Of a stretch of 64,000 bases of DNA, positions 6,780 to 15,594 are shown piece after piece. The position numbers were made by a program, and so were the translations under genes. Position 1 is the stretch's first letter. Each line of letters begins with the position of its first letter. A model generated the notes under the pieces. It was not told the origin of the DNA, did not search any database, and saw only the letters and a list, made by a program, of their open reading frames with translations. The DNA is from UMGS1322 sp900550765 (GTDB lineage: Bacteria > Bacillota > Clostridia > Christensenellales > QALW01), in the NCBI GenBank assembly GCA_958448705.1, contig CAUDEY010000008.1, positions 1 through 64,000 of the forward strand. The letters run 5' to 3'.

Positions 6780-8219
6780 TTAAGTCCTTTCTTGCTTTTT
6801 ACTCTTTATGCTATCCTTCTCCGCTTTAATCTTTGCCCGCACCTCAATTATCATCTGCTTCAGCAGCTTTTCGCATTCCTCTCGCGTCTTAGCGTAGATA
6901 TTATGGCTTTCCCGCTTGCCGTAGGCGTTTGTCGGCGTATACCGTCCCTCGTATAGGTGGTCGTTGATCATGGTCACACAGCCTGTCCCCGGCTTGCGTA
7001 TTTTGGGCTTATACGGCGTGAATTCGATCGGGGTGGTATATTTCCTTGTCTTCGGCTCAACCGTCGGCATTTGGGCGTCTGTGCCATCGATTTTGCGGTC
7101 TATCCGAACCGCCGCCTGCCTTTGCATCGTATCGGTGATGTGGCTGTAAATATCAAGCGTGGTTGCGGACGATACATGACCTATCGTAGCTGACAGCGTT
7201 TTCACATCCATGCCGTGTTCCAGCGCCATAGTCGCGAATGTGTGCCTGAGATCGTGGAAACGTATCTTTTTGCATCCTGCCCGTTCCAATATCAGTTGTA
7301 ACCGCTTTCGGACAGACGACGGATTTCTCGGTCTGCTGTTATCCAGCGGTGACGGGAACATCCATTCCGAATCCACCGATTTTCTGTACTCTGCAAGTAT
7401 TTTTACAAGCGACCCAGGCAGTATCACCGTGCGGACAGACGCCTTTGTTTTCGGCGCTGATATGATCACCTCTGCCTTGATAATATATACCTGCCGTTCG
7501 ATGCGAAGCTCACCTGTTGAGAAGTTGAGATCGCTCCATTTGAGAGCCAGTATTTCGCCTCGGCGCATTCCCGTTCCGAGTTCCAGGAGAAACAGTTCGT
7601 AATATCCTTCATCTTTTGCCTGATGAAGAAACCGCAGTATTTCATTTTGTGTCAGCACCTGCATTTCTCTCGCTTTTTTCGGTGGCAGTTTACAGCCGAC
7701 AGCGGGATTTGTTCGAATCAGTCCGTCCTGTACCGCTCGCTGTAAAGCTGTGCGGCAGTTGGCGTGTATCGCTCTTATCGTTCTGTCCGAAAGTCCCTTG
7801 CCAAGTGTTTCGGCGTGCAGTTTTCTTCCGCCAGTCTTTTCCTTTGCGTAGAATTGCTGCAAATCAGATTGCGACAGCTTGTTCAGCGGAATTTTTCCGA
7901 TTTCGGGAATGATATGATTGTAGATGCGGTTTTCGTATTCGCTTTTTGTTGTGATGCGCAGTGTGTGCCTGCAGTAGGTCTGATACCAGAAGTCGATCCA
8001 CTCGCCGAACGGCATATTCGACTTTATCTTTTCTGTAGCACTGCCGTACTGTTCTTTCAGTGTTTCAAGCTTAGCGGCACATTCCGTTTTTGTTTTCGCC
8101 GTTACGCATTTTGTAATAGGCAGGCTTTTCTCATTGTACCCGACAACGATTCTTCCTTCCCAACGTCCGTCGTTTCGTTTCCTGAGAGTTCCTTCTCCCT
8201 TTGATCGTTTTTTATTCAA
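6780..8219 (-). CDS. Tyrosine integrase 1 with duplicated arm-binding domain
   Basis: Site-specific recombinase, 479 aa. Residues 10-55 form an AP2-like arm-binding domain (DGRWEGRIVV), then a core-binding SAM-like domain, then the catalytic domain with R219 (TGMRRGE), H322 and R325 (HDLRH), H348 and nucleophile Y358 (LDIYSH). A C-terminal extension at about 412-460 (LYEGRYTP, then AKTREECEKLL) repeats the pattern of the N-terminal arm-binding domain. The start is TTG, with GGAAGGTGA six bases upstream. It is the integrase nearest attL. A relic of a close relative's C-terminus lies outside the element near 24 kb. Confidence 0.92.
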   Translation of the reverse strand: MNKKRSKGEGTLRKRNDGRWEGRIVVGYNEKSLPITKCVTAKTKTECAAKLETLKEQYGSATEKIKSNMPFGEWIDFWYQTYCRHTLRITTKSEYENRIYNHIIPEIGKIPLNKLSQSDLQQFYAKEKTGGRKLHAETLGKGLSDRTIRAIHANCRTALQRAVQDGLIRTNPAVGCKLPPKKAREMQVLTQNEILRFLHQAKDEGYYELFLLELGTGMRRGEILALKWSDLNFSTGELRIERQVYIIKAEVIISAPKTKASVRTVILPGSLVKILAEYRKSVDSEWMFPSPLDNSRPRNPSSVRKRLQLILERAGCKKIRFHDLRHTFATMALEHGMDVKTLSATIGHVSSATTLDIYSHITDTMQRQAAVRIDRKIDGTDAQMPTVEPKTRKYTTPIEFTPYKPKIRKPGTGCVTMINDHLYEGRYTPTNAYGKRESHNIYAKTREECEKLLKQMIIEVRAKIKAEKDSIKSKKQERT

Positions 8220-8362
8220 TAGACATCACCTTCCTGTTGCAACATAGTCGTCTTGCTCGCTTGGAGCGCATCGCAATACTCCTTGTTGCGCCACTCCTTT
8301 TTGCTCGCTGTATCCGCCACCGGTGGCGCTCGCAAACGTCCCCTTCGCCGTTTTTTCGTTTT

Positions 8363-9538
8363 TTAGCTATTGGTATCATCTCCTTCAAGCATAATTTCGT
8401 CCATAAAGCTGCCTACAATGTTGGAAGCGTTTTTTTGCATATCGGTGGTCACATGAGTATAGGTATCCAGCGTAAAGCTGGCGTTTGTATGACCTAAGAT
8501 TCCCGACAGTGTTTTTGCATCCACACCGCTAACCAATGCATGTGTCGCAAATGTATGCCTGAGATCGTGAAAGCGTATCAGCGGAAGTTCGGCTTGCTTT
8601 AACAGCGTTTTTAATCGGTGGTAAGCGTAGTCGGGGTTCATCGGTTCTTCCGGCTTGTAGATATTCGGGAATATCCATTCGCTGACGGATTTTTCTTTTC
8701 GCTTTCGCAACAGCTCAGCTGTACTCGGCGGCAAGAGGACTGTGCGTGTTCCTGTTTCGGTTTTTGTTTCGCCGACAGTAAGTTCCCCGCCTTTCTTTTT
8801 ATGGATCGCGCGCCTGATCTTAAGTCTTCCTGTATCAGCATTAAAGTCTTCCCATCTGAGTCCGCAGATTTCCCCTCGGCGCATACCTGTTGTCAGCTCC
8901 GTGTAGAAAAAATCGTACCACTGTTCATCCTGTCGGATGCGCTCCATAAATCTGTCAAGCTGTTCGTCATTCAAGATCTGCTTCGGTGCATAATTATTTT
9001 TCGGTATTGTCGTTCCGTTTGTAGGATTTTTTATGATCAGCCGTTGTGCCACCGCCATATCCAACGCTTCATGCAGCATCATGTGAATTTTGCGGACTAA
9101 GCTGTCAGCAAGTTCTGTTCCGTGAAGTTTGTCCGCTCTTACTCTGCCGTACTTTTTTACTGTGTTATAGAATTTTTGTATCTCCTGCGTGGACAGCGCC
9201 GACAGAGGTCTGTCACCGAGATACGGCTTGATCTGATTTTTTATCATAGCCTTGTAAGCATCCAGCGTAGTTTCCCGAACTGTGAATATCATATATTCAT
9301 TGATCCATCGGTCGAGCCATTCGCCGAGCGTCATATTGCAATCCTCGGTAAGATCGGCATCGCGGTACATCTCAATATGATCGTGAAGTTTTTTCATCAG
9401 TTCCTTTTGCGTTCTTGCAAGAACATACCGATGTATGGGATCACCGTTCTTTTTGTGACCGACAACAATTCTGCCTTCCCACCGTCCGTCATCGCGCTTT
9501 CGCACCATACCGTCGCCTGCCGGTCTTCGTTTTGCCAT
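8363..9538 (-). CDS. Tyrosine integrase 2
   Basis: A 391-aa tyrosine recombinase with an AP2-like arm-binding N-terminus (DGRWEGRIVVGH), a core-binding domain and the catalytic set R210, H314/R317, H340 and nucleophile Y350 (LDTYTH). It lacks the C-terminal extension of integrase 1. The two are clearly related but diverged, lie 143 bp apart in the same direction, and use near-identical ribosome-binding sites (GGAAGGTGA). One may act on tRNA-Pro and the other be left from a merged element; the sequence does not show which. Confidence 0.9.
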   Translation of the reverse strand: MAKRRPAGDGMVRKRDDGRWEGRIVVGHKKNGDPIHRYVLARTQKELMKKLHDHIEMYRDADLTEDCNMTLGEWLDRWINEYMIFTVRETTLDAYKAMIKNQIKPYLGDRPLSALSTQEIQKFYNTVKKYGRVRADKLHGTELADSLVRKIHMMLHEALDMAVAQRLIIKNPTNGTTIPKNNYAPKQILNDEQLDRFMERIRQDEQWYDFFYTELTTGMRRGEICGLRWEDFNADTGRLKIRRAIHKKKGGELTVGETKTETGTRTVLLPPSTAELLRKRKEKSVSEWIFPNIYKPEEPMNPDYAYHRLKTLLKQAELPLIRFHDLRHTFATHALVSGVDAKTLSGILGHTNASFTLDTYTHVTTDMQKNASNIVGSFMDEIMLEGDDTNS

Positions 9539-9564
9539 ATAGAGTCACCTTCCTTTGTCCCTTG

Positions 9565-9852
9565 TTATTCATATATGATTTCAAATTCATAGATGCTGTT
9601 TTTCGTTGTCATAGTAAGAATATTCCCATCTATAACATATTTACCGTATCCCGTGTTGAGCCAATTTCGGCTGTGGTCAGTGAAGTTCAGATACAGTTTT
9701 CCGGAATGTTTTTCCGTACTCTCGAACACGAATAGTTCGCCTTGAAATCCGATGTACCGTTCGCGCCACTTCCATTCGTCATACGGTTTGTCGCTGATAT
9801 TTGTAACCGATTTGAATTCGACTACAGTAAAAGCTCCGATATATTTCGGCAT
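9565..9852 (-). CDS. Hypothetical protein between integrase and relaxase
   Basis: A 95-aa protein of unknown function, rich in beta-strand and aromatic residues, suggesting a small beta-barrel or lipocalin-like fold. The frame extends further upstream, but the ATG at 9852 has AAGGAAGTGG in front of it and is the better start. It belongs to the element's mobility operon. Confidence 0.6.
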   Translation of the reverse strand: MPKYIGAFTVVEFKSVTNISDKPYDEWKWRERYIGFQGELFVFESTEKHSGKLYLNFTDHSRNWLNTGYGKYVIDGNILTMTTKNSIYEFEIIYE

Positions 9853-9931
9853 TTTACCACTTCCTTTCATCCTAACGATACCACACCGCGTGCCACATAT
9901 CCAGTGAGAATAAAAAAGTTTATCAAAGAGT

Positions 9932-11278
9932 TCACATATGCATTTCAAAGCCTTGCTCCTCATCGCTGTATTCGGGAACGCTTCGGTCAATTTTCAGTCC
10001 GTGCGCCTGCTTTTTCTGCTCAATTTTAGATTTCAATTTGGAATCCATTTGTGCACTGAGTTTTGCTCTGCGTTTATGACAGCTTGATGCTATCGCTTTG
10101 GCAAGCTGAAGAATAAGATTTCCGACAGAAGAATTGACCGATATCGACTGTCCCTGCTGTTCGGCTTTCATCATAAGAACAGCGGAACGGATAACCGCAT
10201 TTTTTATATCCCTGAATTCTTTGTTTTCTTCCAAAGGTATATCAGGTTTTTTCTTGTCATAATAAACAGACAGCTTTTCACGGTTCGCTTTATTCCACTC
10301 TGCATATAACTCTGCAATTCTCTCATCCTTGGCAAGCTCGGCAACAATAGAATCAACTGTCTCCTTAACATTCTTCGGCAAATATCCGTATACCTTTTTA
10401 CCTTTGTATTTTGAGAGTTGTCTAATCAGTTCAACATACAGATTTTGAATTTCATCCGATGCAGGACTCGGTGCTTCTGCACTCTTCAGCAGTTCGTCTA
10501 TTCTCTTTTTAGTTTCCGCACGAACTTCATCACGCATTTGTGTTTCCAAGGTGAACGCAAGATACATTTCGTTCCGAAAAATATCCTTTGCAAACAGCGA
10601 ATGCATATCTTCAATTCCTTTGTTCGTAAGATAACCTTGTTTCGCATCTTTTGAATATACCATCAAGTGAATGTGCGGATGGTGTGTTGTGTTATGAAAC
10701 GCGCCGTACCATTGCATTTGAGATGGCTCTATTTTGTGTGCCTCGGCAATTTGCAAAGCATTTCGGCGAACAAGTTCTTTCCACGCTTCTGCATTGTTGT
10801 ATCCGAGCCGTTCTGCATCTTCACGCCTCAGGCTGATTACATGTGTCCACAATATGCCTTCGTGATTTGATACCTCATCTGCCACTTTATCAATATCGAT
10901 TTTATCATCCGTCTGCGAAAACAAACCGTGTCTGCTGAGCTTTTCAACACTCGGGCGTTCACCGTAATATTTGACCAACTTTTTTACGCCGTCAATACGT
11001 TCAGCGTTGCGTTCTATGAATGCGTCAAGAAATTCCGATGCCGTATATCTTGTTTCCTGTTCCTGATACATTTTCAATTCGGGATACATAAGAGCTTCGG
11101 GAACGGCGGTTATATATTCGCAGATTAACTCCCTCTGCTTTTTCATAGGAGGTTTGCTGTCAATCCCGTTGGGCAGTTTTTCAACGCCTTCACGAGTTCC
11201 CATATATCTAATGAGTTTTCCTGCATTAACCCTTGCGGGATTTTTGATATATCTGCTTGTAAATATTATCTTCGGCAT
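9932..11278 (-). CDS. MobP-type (MobP3-like) relaxase
   Basis: The relaxase nicks one strand at oriT and leads it into a recipient during mobilization. The protein is 448 aa. The metal-binding histidine triad is HPHIH (H200, H202, H204), and the catalytic tyrosine is probably among the N-terminal ones (Y10, Y25). The conserved opening PKIIFTSRYIKNP and the spacing to the histidines fit the MobP3-type group. It follows the ribbon-helix-helix gene by two bases. No type IV coupling protein or secretion genes are seen, so the element is mobilizable rather than self-transmissible. Confidence 0.87.
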   Translation of the reverse strand: MPKIIFTSRYIKNPARVNAGKLIRYMGTREGVEKLPNGIDSKPPMKKQRELICEYITAVPEALMYPELKMYQEQETRYTASEFLDAFIERNAERIDGVKKLVKYYGERPSVEKLSRHGLFSQTDDKIDIDKVADEVSNHEGILWTHVISLRREDAERLGYNNAEAWKELVRRNALQIAEAHKIEPSQMQWYGAFHNTTHHPHIHLMVYSKDAKQGYLTNKGIEDMHSLFAKDIFRNEMYLAFTLETQMRDEVRAETKKRIDELLKSAEAPSPASDEIQNLYVELIRQLSKYKGKKVYGYLPKNVKETVDSIVAELAKDERIAELYAEWNKANREKLSVYYDKKKPDIPLEENKEFRDIKNAVIRSAVLMMKAEQQGQSISVNSSVGNLILQLAKAIASSCHKRRAKLSAQMDSKLKSKIEQKKQAHGLKIDRSVPEYSDEEQGFEMHM

Positions 11279-11280
11279 TG

Positions 11281-11685
11281 TTATTCACCGTGCTGCCATT
11301 CATAGGCATCCTCAAATGTTACAACACCGCCGAGCCGCGCAACCTCTTTCGCACACTCTGTTCGCAGAGTTTCCATTGAGGCGGGGGTAATCTCTTTTTC
11401 AAATGCAACCAAATTATTTACAATTGACTGCTCCACTGGCAGCTTGAAGAGCATTTTTGATATATTCTGTTCTACACTTCCGATCTCACTTTTGATGCTT
11501 TGCGCAAGCAGGGGCGATATGAAATCTATACATTTTTTCTGCCTTAAATATCCGATATAGAATTTTATTGCCTGTGTTACAAAATCGCTTTTTGAGGTGG
11601 CGTTTGCTTCATTTTTCATGTTCTCCATTTCCATAACCAATGACGGTCTCAGCCAGTATGAATGCTTCTGTTTTTTATCGTCCAT
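11281..11685 (-). CDS. Mobilization accessory protein (MobC-like)
   Basis: A 134-aa protein whose N-terminal half resembles a ribbon-helix-helix DNA-binding domain. The second half is helical. Position directly before the relaxase gene (two-base gap) is typical of auxiliary nicking proteins that bind oriT. It lies immediately downstream of a pair of inverted repeats that could be the oriT. Confidence 0.7.
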   Translation of the reverse strand: MDDKKQKHSYWLRPSLVMEMENMKNEANATSKSDFVTQAIKFYIGYLRQKKCIDFISPLLAQSIKSEIGSVEQNISKMLFKLPVEQSIVNNLVAFEKEITPASMETLRTECAKEVARLGGVVTFEDAYEWQHGE

Positions 11686-11734
11686 AATTCCGTCCTTTCT
11701 AATAGACCCCGTTTTCTTTTTTCAAAAATTGCCC

Positions 11735-11795
11735 GAAATGCGGTCGGCTCTGCCGTCCGCTGTGGTATGTGAGGGGATAATCGACCCCTCACTTT
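11735..11795. other. Candidate origin of transfer (two adjacent inverted repeats)
   Basis: GCGGTCGG (11739-11746) pairs with CCGTCCGC (11752-11759) with one mismatch. GTGAGGGG (11769-11776) pairs perfectly with CCCCTCAC (11785-11792). They lie in the gap upstream of the accessory/relaxase genes, where oriT is usually found. A terminator role for the second hairpin is possible but no T run follows. Confidence 0.4.
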
Positions 11796-11803
11796 AACCT
11801 ACT

Positions 11804-12085
11804 TCACTCTAAATTCGGCATATCTTCCGCATATGCCACCGCCAGTTCTGCGAAAGGATCGGGGAGAGGATTGGTTTTGCATCGCGGTACAAACTCATCC
11901 ATCAGACTGTCAAAGCATTTACAGCATAATTTGAGATCCAGCTGATAACAGTCATACTTTGAGCCGTATCCGAAACGGTGACGAAAACAGAAGTTTTCTT
12001 CTTCATCCCACATATCAAATTTCTTTCCGCATAAGCTGCACTTCTTAACTGATTTCGCTCTGATTCTTTTTATCTTTATTTTCAT
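11804..12085 (-). CDS. Small zinc-finger-like protein
   Basis: A 93-aa protein with CSLCGKKFD near the N-terminus and CCKCF further on, so four cysteines could bind zinc. Function unknown; probably binds nucleic acid or a protein partner. The chosen ATG (12085) has GAGGAGC ahead of it and lies just past the stop of the winged-helix gene (TGAAATG), pointing to coupling. Confidence 0.65.
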   Translation of the reverse strand: MKIKIKRIRAKSVKKCSLCGKKFDMWDEEENFCFRHRFGYGSKYDCYQLDLKLCCKCFDSLMDEFVPRCKTNPLPDPFAELAVAYAEDMPNLE

Positions 12086-12086
12086 T

Positions 12087-12518
12087 TCATGCTCCTCTCT
12101 TTCGGTCATACCGTTCTAATTTTCTGATCGCTTTTTCATGCGCCTGCTGACAGGCAACTCTCTGCAACTGCTGCTCCAAATACAAGTTCTTTGCCTGCTC
12201 AATAGGAAGAATCGTATAAAGCAGATTGCCGTTGCGTTTCATTCCGCTTGCTGTTCGGACTTCCGTCGGCTCGGTTCGAATCAATTGCTTTTCCTCCAGC
12301 CGTTTTACATATTTGCTCACCGTATTACGGGACATCTTCAATGCATCGCCGATTGTTCTGAAGCTCGGATGGCATTGGAATGTTTTTCTGTCCTCACAGT
12401 AGAGCAGATATGCATAGACAGCGATCTCTCCATAGGAAAGATTTAAACAGAAAATTTCGTTCGGAAGAGGAAAATAATCTCTGATCGCATCGCGTTTTTG
12501 ATAACGGTTATACTTCAA
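12087..12518 (-). CDS. Winged helix-turn-helix protein (replication/regulatory type)
   Basis: A 143-aa DNA-binding protein. Residues around LKMSRNTVSKYVKRLEEKQL form a clear winged-helix recognition segment, preceded by the LSYGEIAVYAYLL helices seen in RepA-N-terminal-like and element-borne HTH proteins. The TTG start at 12518 has AGGAGG six bases upstream and overlaps the excisionase stop (TTGA); a longer ATG frame from 12548 lacks this support. It could start element replication or control the mobility operon. Confidence 0.75.
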   Translation of the reverse strand: MKYNRYQKRDAIRDYFPLPNEIFCLNLSYGEIAVYAYLLYCEDRKTFQCHPSFRTIGDALKMSRNTVSKYVKRLEEKQLIRTEPTEVRTASGMKRNGNLLYTILPIEQAKNLYLEQQLQRVACQQAHEKAIRKLERYDRKRGA

Positions 12519-12724
12519 ATGCTGCCTCCTGTCTTTTCTTCTATCCATTGTCTGAACTTTTCTTTCGGTACAATGAGCCGTGAGCCGATACGAAGTGAAG
12601 GAAATCCTTTTTCATGCATCAGCTCATAGCTGCTTGATATGGAAATACCCAACAGCTTCGCCACAGTTTCCGCATTGAGAAATAGCGGCAGTTCATCATA
12701 AGGGGTGTAAACAGATTCTTTCAT
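12515..12724 (-). CDS. Excisionase-like helix-turn-helix protein
   Basis: A 69-aa MerR/excisionase-type DNA-binding protein with the hallmark AKLLGISISSSYEL helix and the RIGSRLIVPKEKF wing. It probably binds the att region or steers integrase toward excision. The ATG at 12724 has AAAGGAGG ten bases upstream; an upstream ATG at 12751 has weaker support. It is first in the operon, behind a long structured leader. Confidence 0.8.
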   Translation of the reverse strand: MKESVYTPYDELPLFLNAETVAKLLGISISSSYELMHEKGFPSLRIGSRLIVPKEKFRQWIEEKTGGSI

Positions 12725-12800
12725 CAGGCTTGTGCCTCCTTTCAAATTCACACAGTTTTATCCGTGTATGTATTCAATCAGTCTGTTTTGCAAAACAAAA

Positions 12801-12897
12801 AAGACCTTACCTTACATTTCATCACGGAAATACAAATAAAGCGGACAGGCGTTCGCTTTTCAAAATGTTCCGTGCCTAAATATGTAAGTAAGATCTT
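12801..12897 (-). promoter_or_regulatory. Nested hairpin leader with terminator-like end
   Basis: Three nested inverted repeats form one long hairpin. Outer: 12801-12817 with 12882-12897 (one bulge, one mismatch). Middle: CACGGAA (12823-12829) with TTCCGTG (12868-12874). Inner: AAAGCG with CGCTTT (12838-12843/12854-12859). On the minus strand it is followed by a T run, so it could be an attenuator for the excisionase operon. A second small hairpin, CCGC/GCGG, precedes it. Confidence 0.6.
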
Positions 12898-12977
12898 TGC
12901 GTTTAATAAGTATGTATGCTCCGCTACTATGCGGCAATTTAATTTGTCATGTCGGCACTTTATTCAATTGTGAAATT

Positions 12978-13006
12978 AGTATAACATAATCAGAAATTTT
13001 TGTCAA
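12978..13006 (-). promoter_or_regulatory. Promoter of the excisionase/mobility operon
   Basis: On the minus strand: TTGACA (13006-13001), 17-bp spacer, TATACT (12983-12978). It gives a leader of about 245 nt before the excisionase start. Confidence 0.75.
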
Positions 13007-13065
13007 GGCTTTTGAATAAATGGGGCAGTTTACGGGAATAATATTAGATTTGCTTGTTATTGAAA

Positions 13066-13105
13066 GAGACAAGGCTGAACCGTTAATTTAGCTCAGCCTT
13101 GTCTC
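13066..13105. terminator. Perfect 13-bp hairpin, probable terminator
   Basis: GAGACAAGGCTGA (13066-13078) pairs with TCAGCCTTGTCTC (13093-13105). It lies just downstream of the two small minus-strand genes that follow the Z1 gene. The T run on the minus strand is short. Confidence 0.65.
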
Positions 13106-13111
13106 ACGAAT

Positions 13112-13393
13112 TTAGTCTTCTTTATCGGACGGTTCATGCATCACTTCTACCATGATTCTTGATGCAAGCTTGAAGCCGCTGATAAACGCCTTAACCTCAT
13201 TCATTCCGTGCAGCTCCGATTCACAGTCCTTGAGCTTCTCAAAGATTTCTTTCTGTTGTTCGGTGAGCGTTGGTATTAAATCATCCTGATGCCGGACGAT
13301 ATATCCTAACACCTCACTGTATGCACTTCCACGCTTAAAGCTGTGTTCATGAGGAATGATGTTGCCGTAATACAGATCTTCAAGCGTCGTCAT
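13112..13393 (-). CDS. DUF6809-like hypothetical protein
   Basis: A 93-aa acidic, helical protein opening with LEDLYYGNIIPHE, a pattern I associate with the DUF6809 family common on Clostridia mobile elements. No known function. It overlaps the stop of the upstream small gene by 14 bases. Confidence 0.6.
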   Translation of the reverse strand: MTTLEDLYYGNIIPHEHSFKRGSAYSEVLGYIVRHQDDLIPTLTEQQKEIFEKLKDCESELHGMNEVKAFISGFKLASRIMVEVMHEPSDKED

Positions 13394-13628
13394 CGTCCCA
13401 CCTCACATAAGAAGAGGACGACACATCATCGGTCATACCCGATACTGTGTCGCCCTCTTGTCTCATTTTTTCTGCTACAATTAACGCATGCTTTACAAGC
13501 AGTATGTCAACCCAAGTCCGCTCATCGTACTCCGACGGTCGACCGTTGCCCATATAATCTGCAATCGATGCACTCATAACTCCGTACTTTTCACCACTGT
13601 AAATTTCAGCAATGCTTATCTGTGCCAT
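13380..13628 (-). CDS. Small hypothetical protein
   Basis: An 82-aa acidic protein with no recognised domain. The ATG at 13628 follows AAAGGAGGTGCGGAT and is preferred over a longer frame. The C-terminus is rich in serine and aspartate. It sits between the Z1 gene and the DUF6809-like gene. Confidence 0.55.
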   Translation of the reverse strand: MAQISIAEIYSGEKYGVMSASIADYMGNGRPSEYDERTWVDILLVKHALIVAEKMRQEGDTVSGMTDDVSSSSYVRWDDDDA

Positions 13629-13710
13629 ATCCGCACCTCCTTTGCAGTACAACACAATACCACAGGAGTTTGCGAAAGTCCAGAGAAAGTGCAATTTTTA
13701 GCTTAGAAAA

Positions 13711-15594
13711 CTAATCAACATCGTAAAAAACTAAACCGTCGGGAAATTTTATATTAGGAATCCAAATCTCTTTTCCGTCCCATCCCTTAGTACCTGTAAC
13801 TTTATACATTGTTAACGATACTTGATCAGTTATTTTTGAAACCAGCGCGCGATCATTAGGAGATAACAATGTTCCTGTTCCTTTTGCAATGTCTCGGTCT
13901 CTTCTAACAATCAAAACTCCCTGTCTAGACGGATCTTCTGATATATAAGAGTTCAAGAAAGATAAATATGATTTCTTGTTCCAATCACCTTTTTCGCTAT
14001 CAATCATTTGGATAATTTGATAAATCAATTGAAGATTCACAGAATATCCCTCGGTTTCGCTAAAAGCCGACAGCATATTGTCAATTTGAGAAATGTCGTC
14101 ATTGGTCGGATAGAATGGAAAATAACTTACTCCGCCTACGAGCATATTCAAATGTGAATTATCAATTACATTCTTCCTAGTTGGACGTAAAGTTTTCGGA
14201 TAATACATTTTGATATCATCCGCGTTCTTTGCTTTCTTAATTTGATTAATAATGGAATTGTTAGTTTTATTAATTTCGCTAAACCGTTTAATTAACAGTG
14301 GAGGCATGAAAACTCGCACAAGTCCTGGATCTCTATCGTATCCAAACATTCTCGAGTGCTGCCATATCGTATCAGCCTGAGGATTCTTAGCAACTCTGCA
14401 ATAGTATATTGTTTGAAGCATGGGAAAAGTAATACCTCTTCCCAAACTATTGCCACCTACAACTATATTGAGCCCTGTTTCATATCGAGTGTTTTCATCA
14501 TAAGAAGCTTTTGAATTGATAACCAAAACATTAATTTGATCTTTTTCAAGTGTTTCCTTTATGTATGAGTAAATGTCATCAAACGGTGCAATATCCGGCT
14601 TTGTAGTCTTCAAATTTTCGTATGTTTGCTGTAAGGTTTCAATGGTACAATCTTCGTCAATAGAAAGATTCAATTCATTTAAATATTCTCCAATTTTATT
14701 AGCGAACTTTTGATGTTCAGAAACTTTAACGCTTGGATGAACAACAAAGTTACTAACTTGAGAACCATTAAGAAACAAATGCGCAGATGATACCAAGTGC
14801 ATTAATAATGCTTGTTTTAATCCGTTTTCAGGAAATTCATCATCTGATAACAGCTCTTTTCCTTCATCATTGTCTGTCGGTATGACATACGGACAGTTCT
14901 CATCAGAAAAGAAAAAGTCACCTCCAAGATACCCCGCTCCGGGCTCAAAATAATATATAAACGCGGGTTTCCATCCGGCAATTTTAGTTTGCAACAATAA
15001 AGACTGCGGGGTACCTGTCACTTGTAAATAAATGCTGCTAGCGCTGGTTTTCTTGATAGCGTTAAGAGTTCTATTTATTGCACTTACATCCTTTTGATTA
15101 ACTTTGGTATTAGGACTGGCTGCATCTGCCTCGTCATCAACAATAAATAGAGGATTTCCCGCGCAAAAATTCGTAGAACTAAAATTGTTTTTCCACTGTT
15201 TCAGAACATGAACATTCTTCTTCAATACGATCAATACAGGCTTTTTCAACGCATTGGCTTGAAAACGAATATAGTCATTTTCTCCGCACACACAAAATGT
15301 ATCCAAGTCGGCAAGAGCGCGTTTAAATGTTTGTTCTTGTAACAATGTGTTATCAGTTGTTAGTAATACAAAAATATTAAAACCTTCATCCGCGGCAGCG
15401 GCAATAAGTCCAAACATATGGCTTGTTTTTCCGCTTTGTACATTTCCCATAAGGAGACTTACAATATGCTCTCGATATGAAAAGTTTGAAATGTATTGAG
15501 GGACAATATCATTAATCGTTTTCTTCACAGCATCCGCAAGTGATGCTCTGTTCCGTTGTAATAATTCGTTTATGTAATTTTCTGCGTGACTCAT
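13711..15594 (-). CDS. Z1-domain ATPase of a restriction-modification operon
   Basis: A 627-aa helicase-like ATPase of the Z1 family. Walker A is GNVQSGKT near residue 50-57, Walker B is FIVDDEAD near 150, and late helicase motifs are visible as GGNSLGRGITFP and IWQHSRMFGYD. Z1 proteins are known from prokaryotic defence loci, often beside methylases and nucleases. The ATG at 15594 overlaps the upstream nuclease stop (ATGA), so the two are coupled; a longer frame from 15621 is less likely. It is the last gene of the operon and probably supplies DNA translocation to the nuclease. Confidence 0.85.
   Translation of the reverse strand: MSHAENYINELLQRNRASLADAVKKTINDIVPQYISNFSYREHIVSLLMGNVQSGKTSHMFGLIAAAADEGFNIFVLLTTDNTLLQEQTFKRALADLDTFCVCGENDYIRFQANALKKPVLIVLKKNVHVLKQWKNNFSSTNFCAGNPLFIVDDEADAASPNTKVNQKDVSAINRTLNAIKKTSASSIYLQVTGTPQSLLLQTKIAGWKPAFIYYFEPGAGYLGGDFFFSDENCPYVIPTDNDEGKELLSDDEFPENGLKQALLMHLVSSAHLFLNGSQVSNFVVHPSVKVSEHQKFANKIGEYLNELNLSIDEDCTIETLQQTYENLKTTKPDIAPFDDIYSYIKETLEKDQINVLVINSKASYDENTRYETGLNIVVGGNSLGRGITFPMLQTIYYCRVAKNPQADTIWQHSRMFGYDRDPGLVRVFMPPLLIKRFSEINKTNNSIINQIKKAKNADDIKMYYPKTLRPTRKNVIDNSHLNMLVGGVSYFPFYPTNDDISQIDNMLSAFSETEGYSVNLQLIYQIIQMIDSEKGDWNKKSYLSFLNSYISEDPSRQGVLIVRRDRDIAKGTGTLLSPNDRALVSKITDQVSLTMYKVTGTKGWDGKEIWIPNIKFPDGLVFYDVD

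Noticed and set aside
12764..12973. Small plus-strand open frame in the excisionase leader
   Set aside because: It is antisense to a structured leader with a clear minus-strand promoter and lacks a ribosome-binding site.
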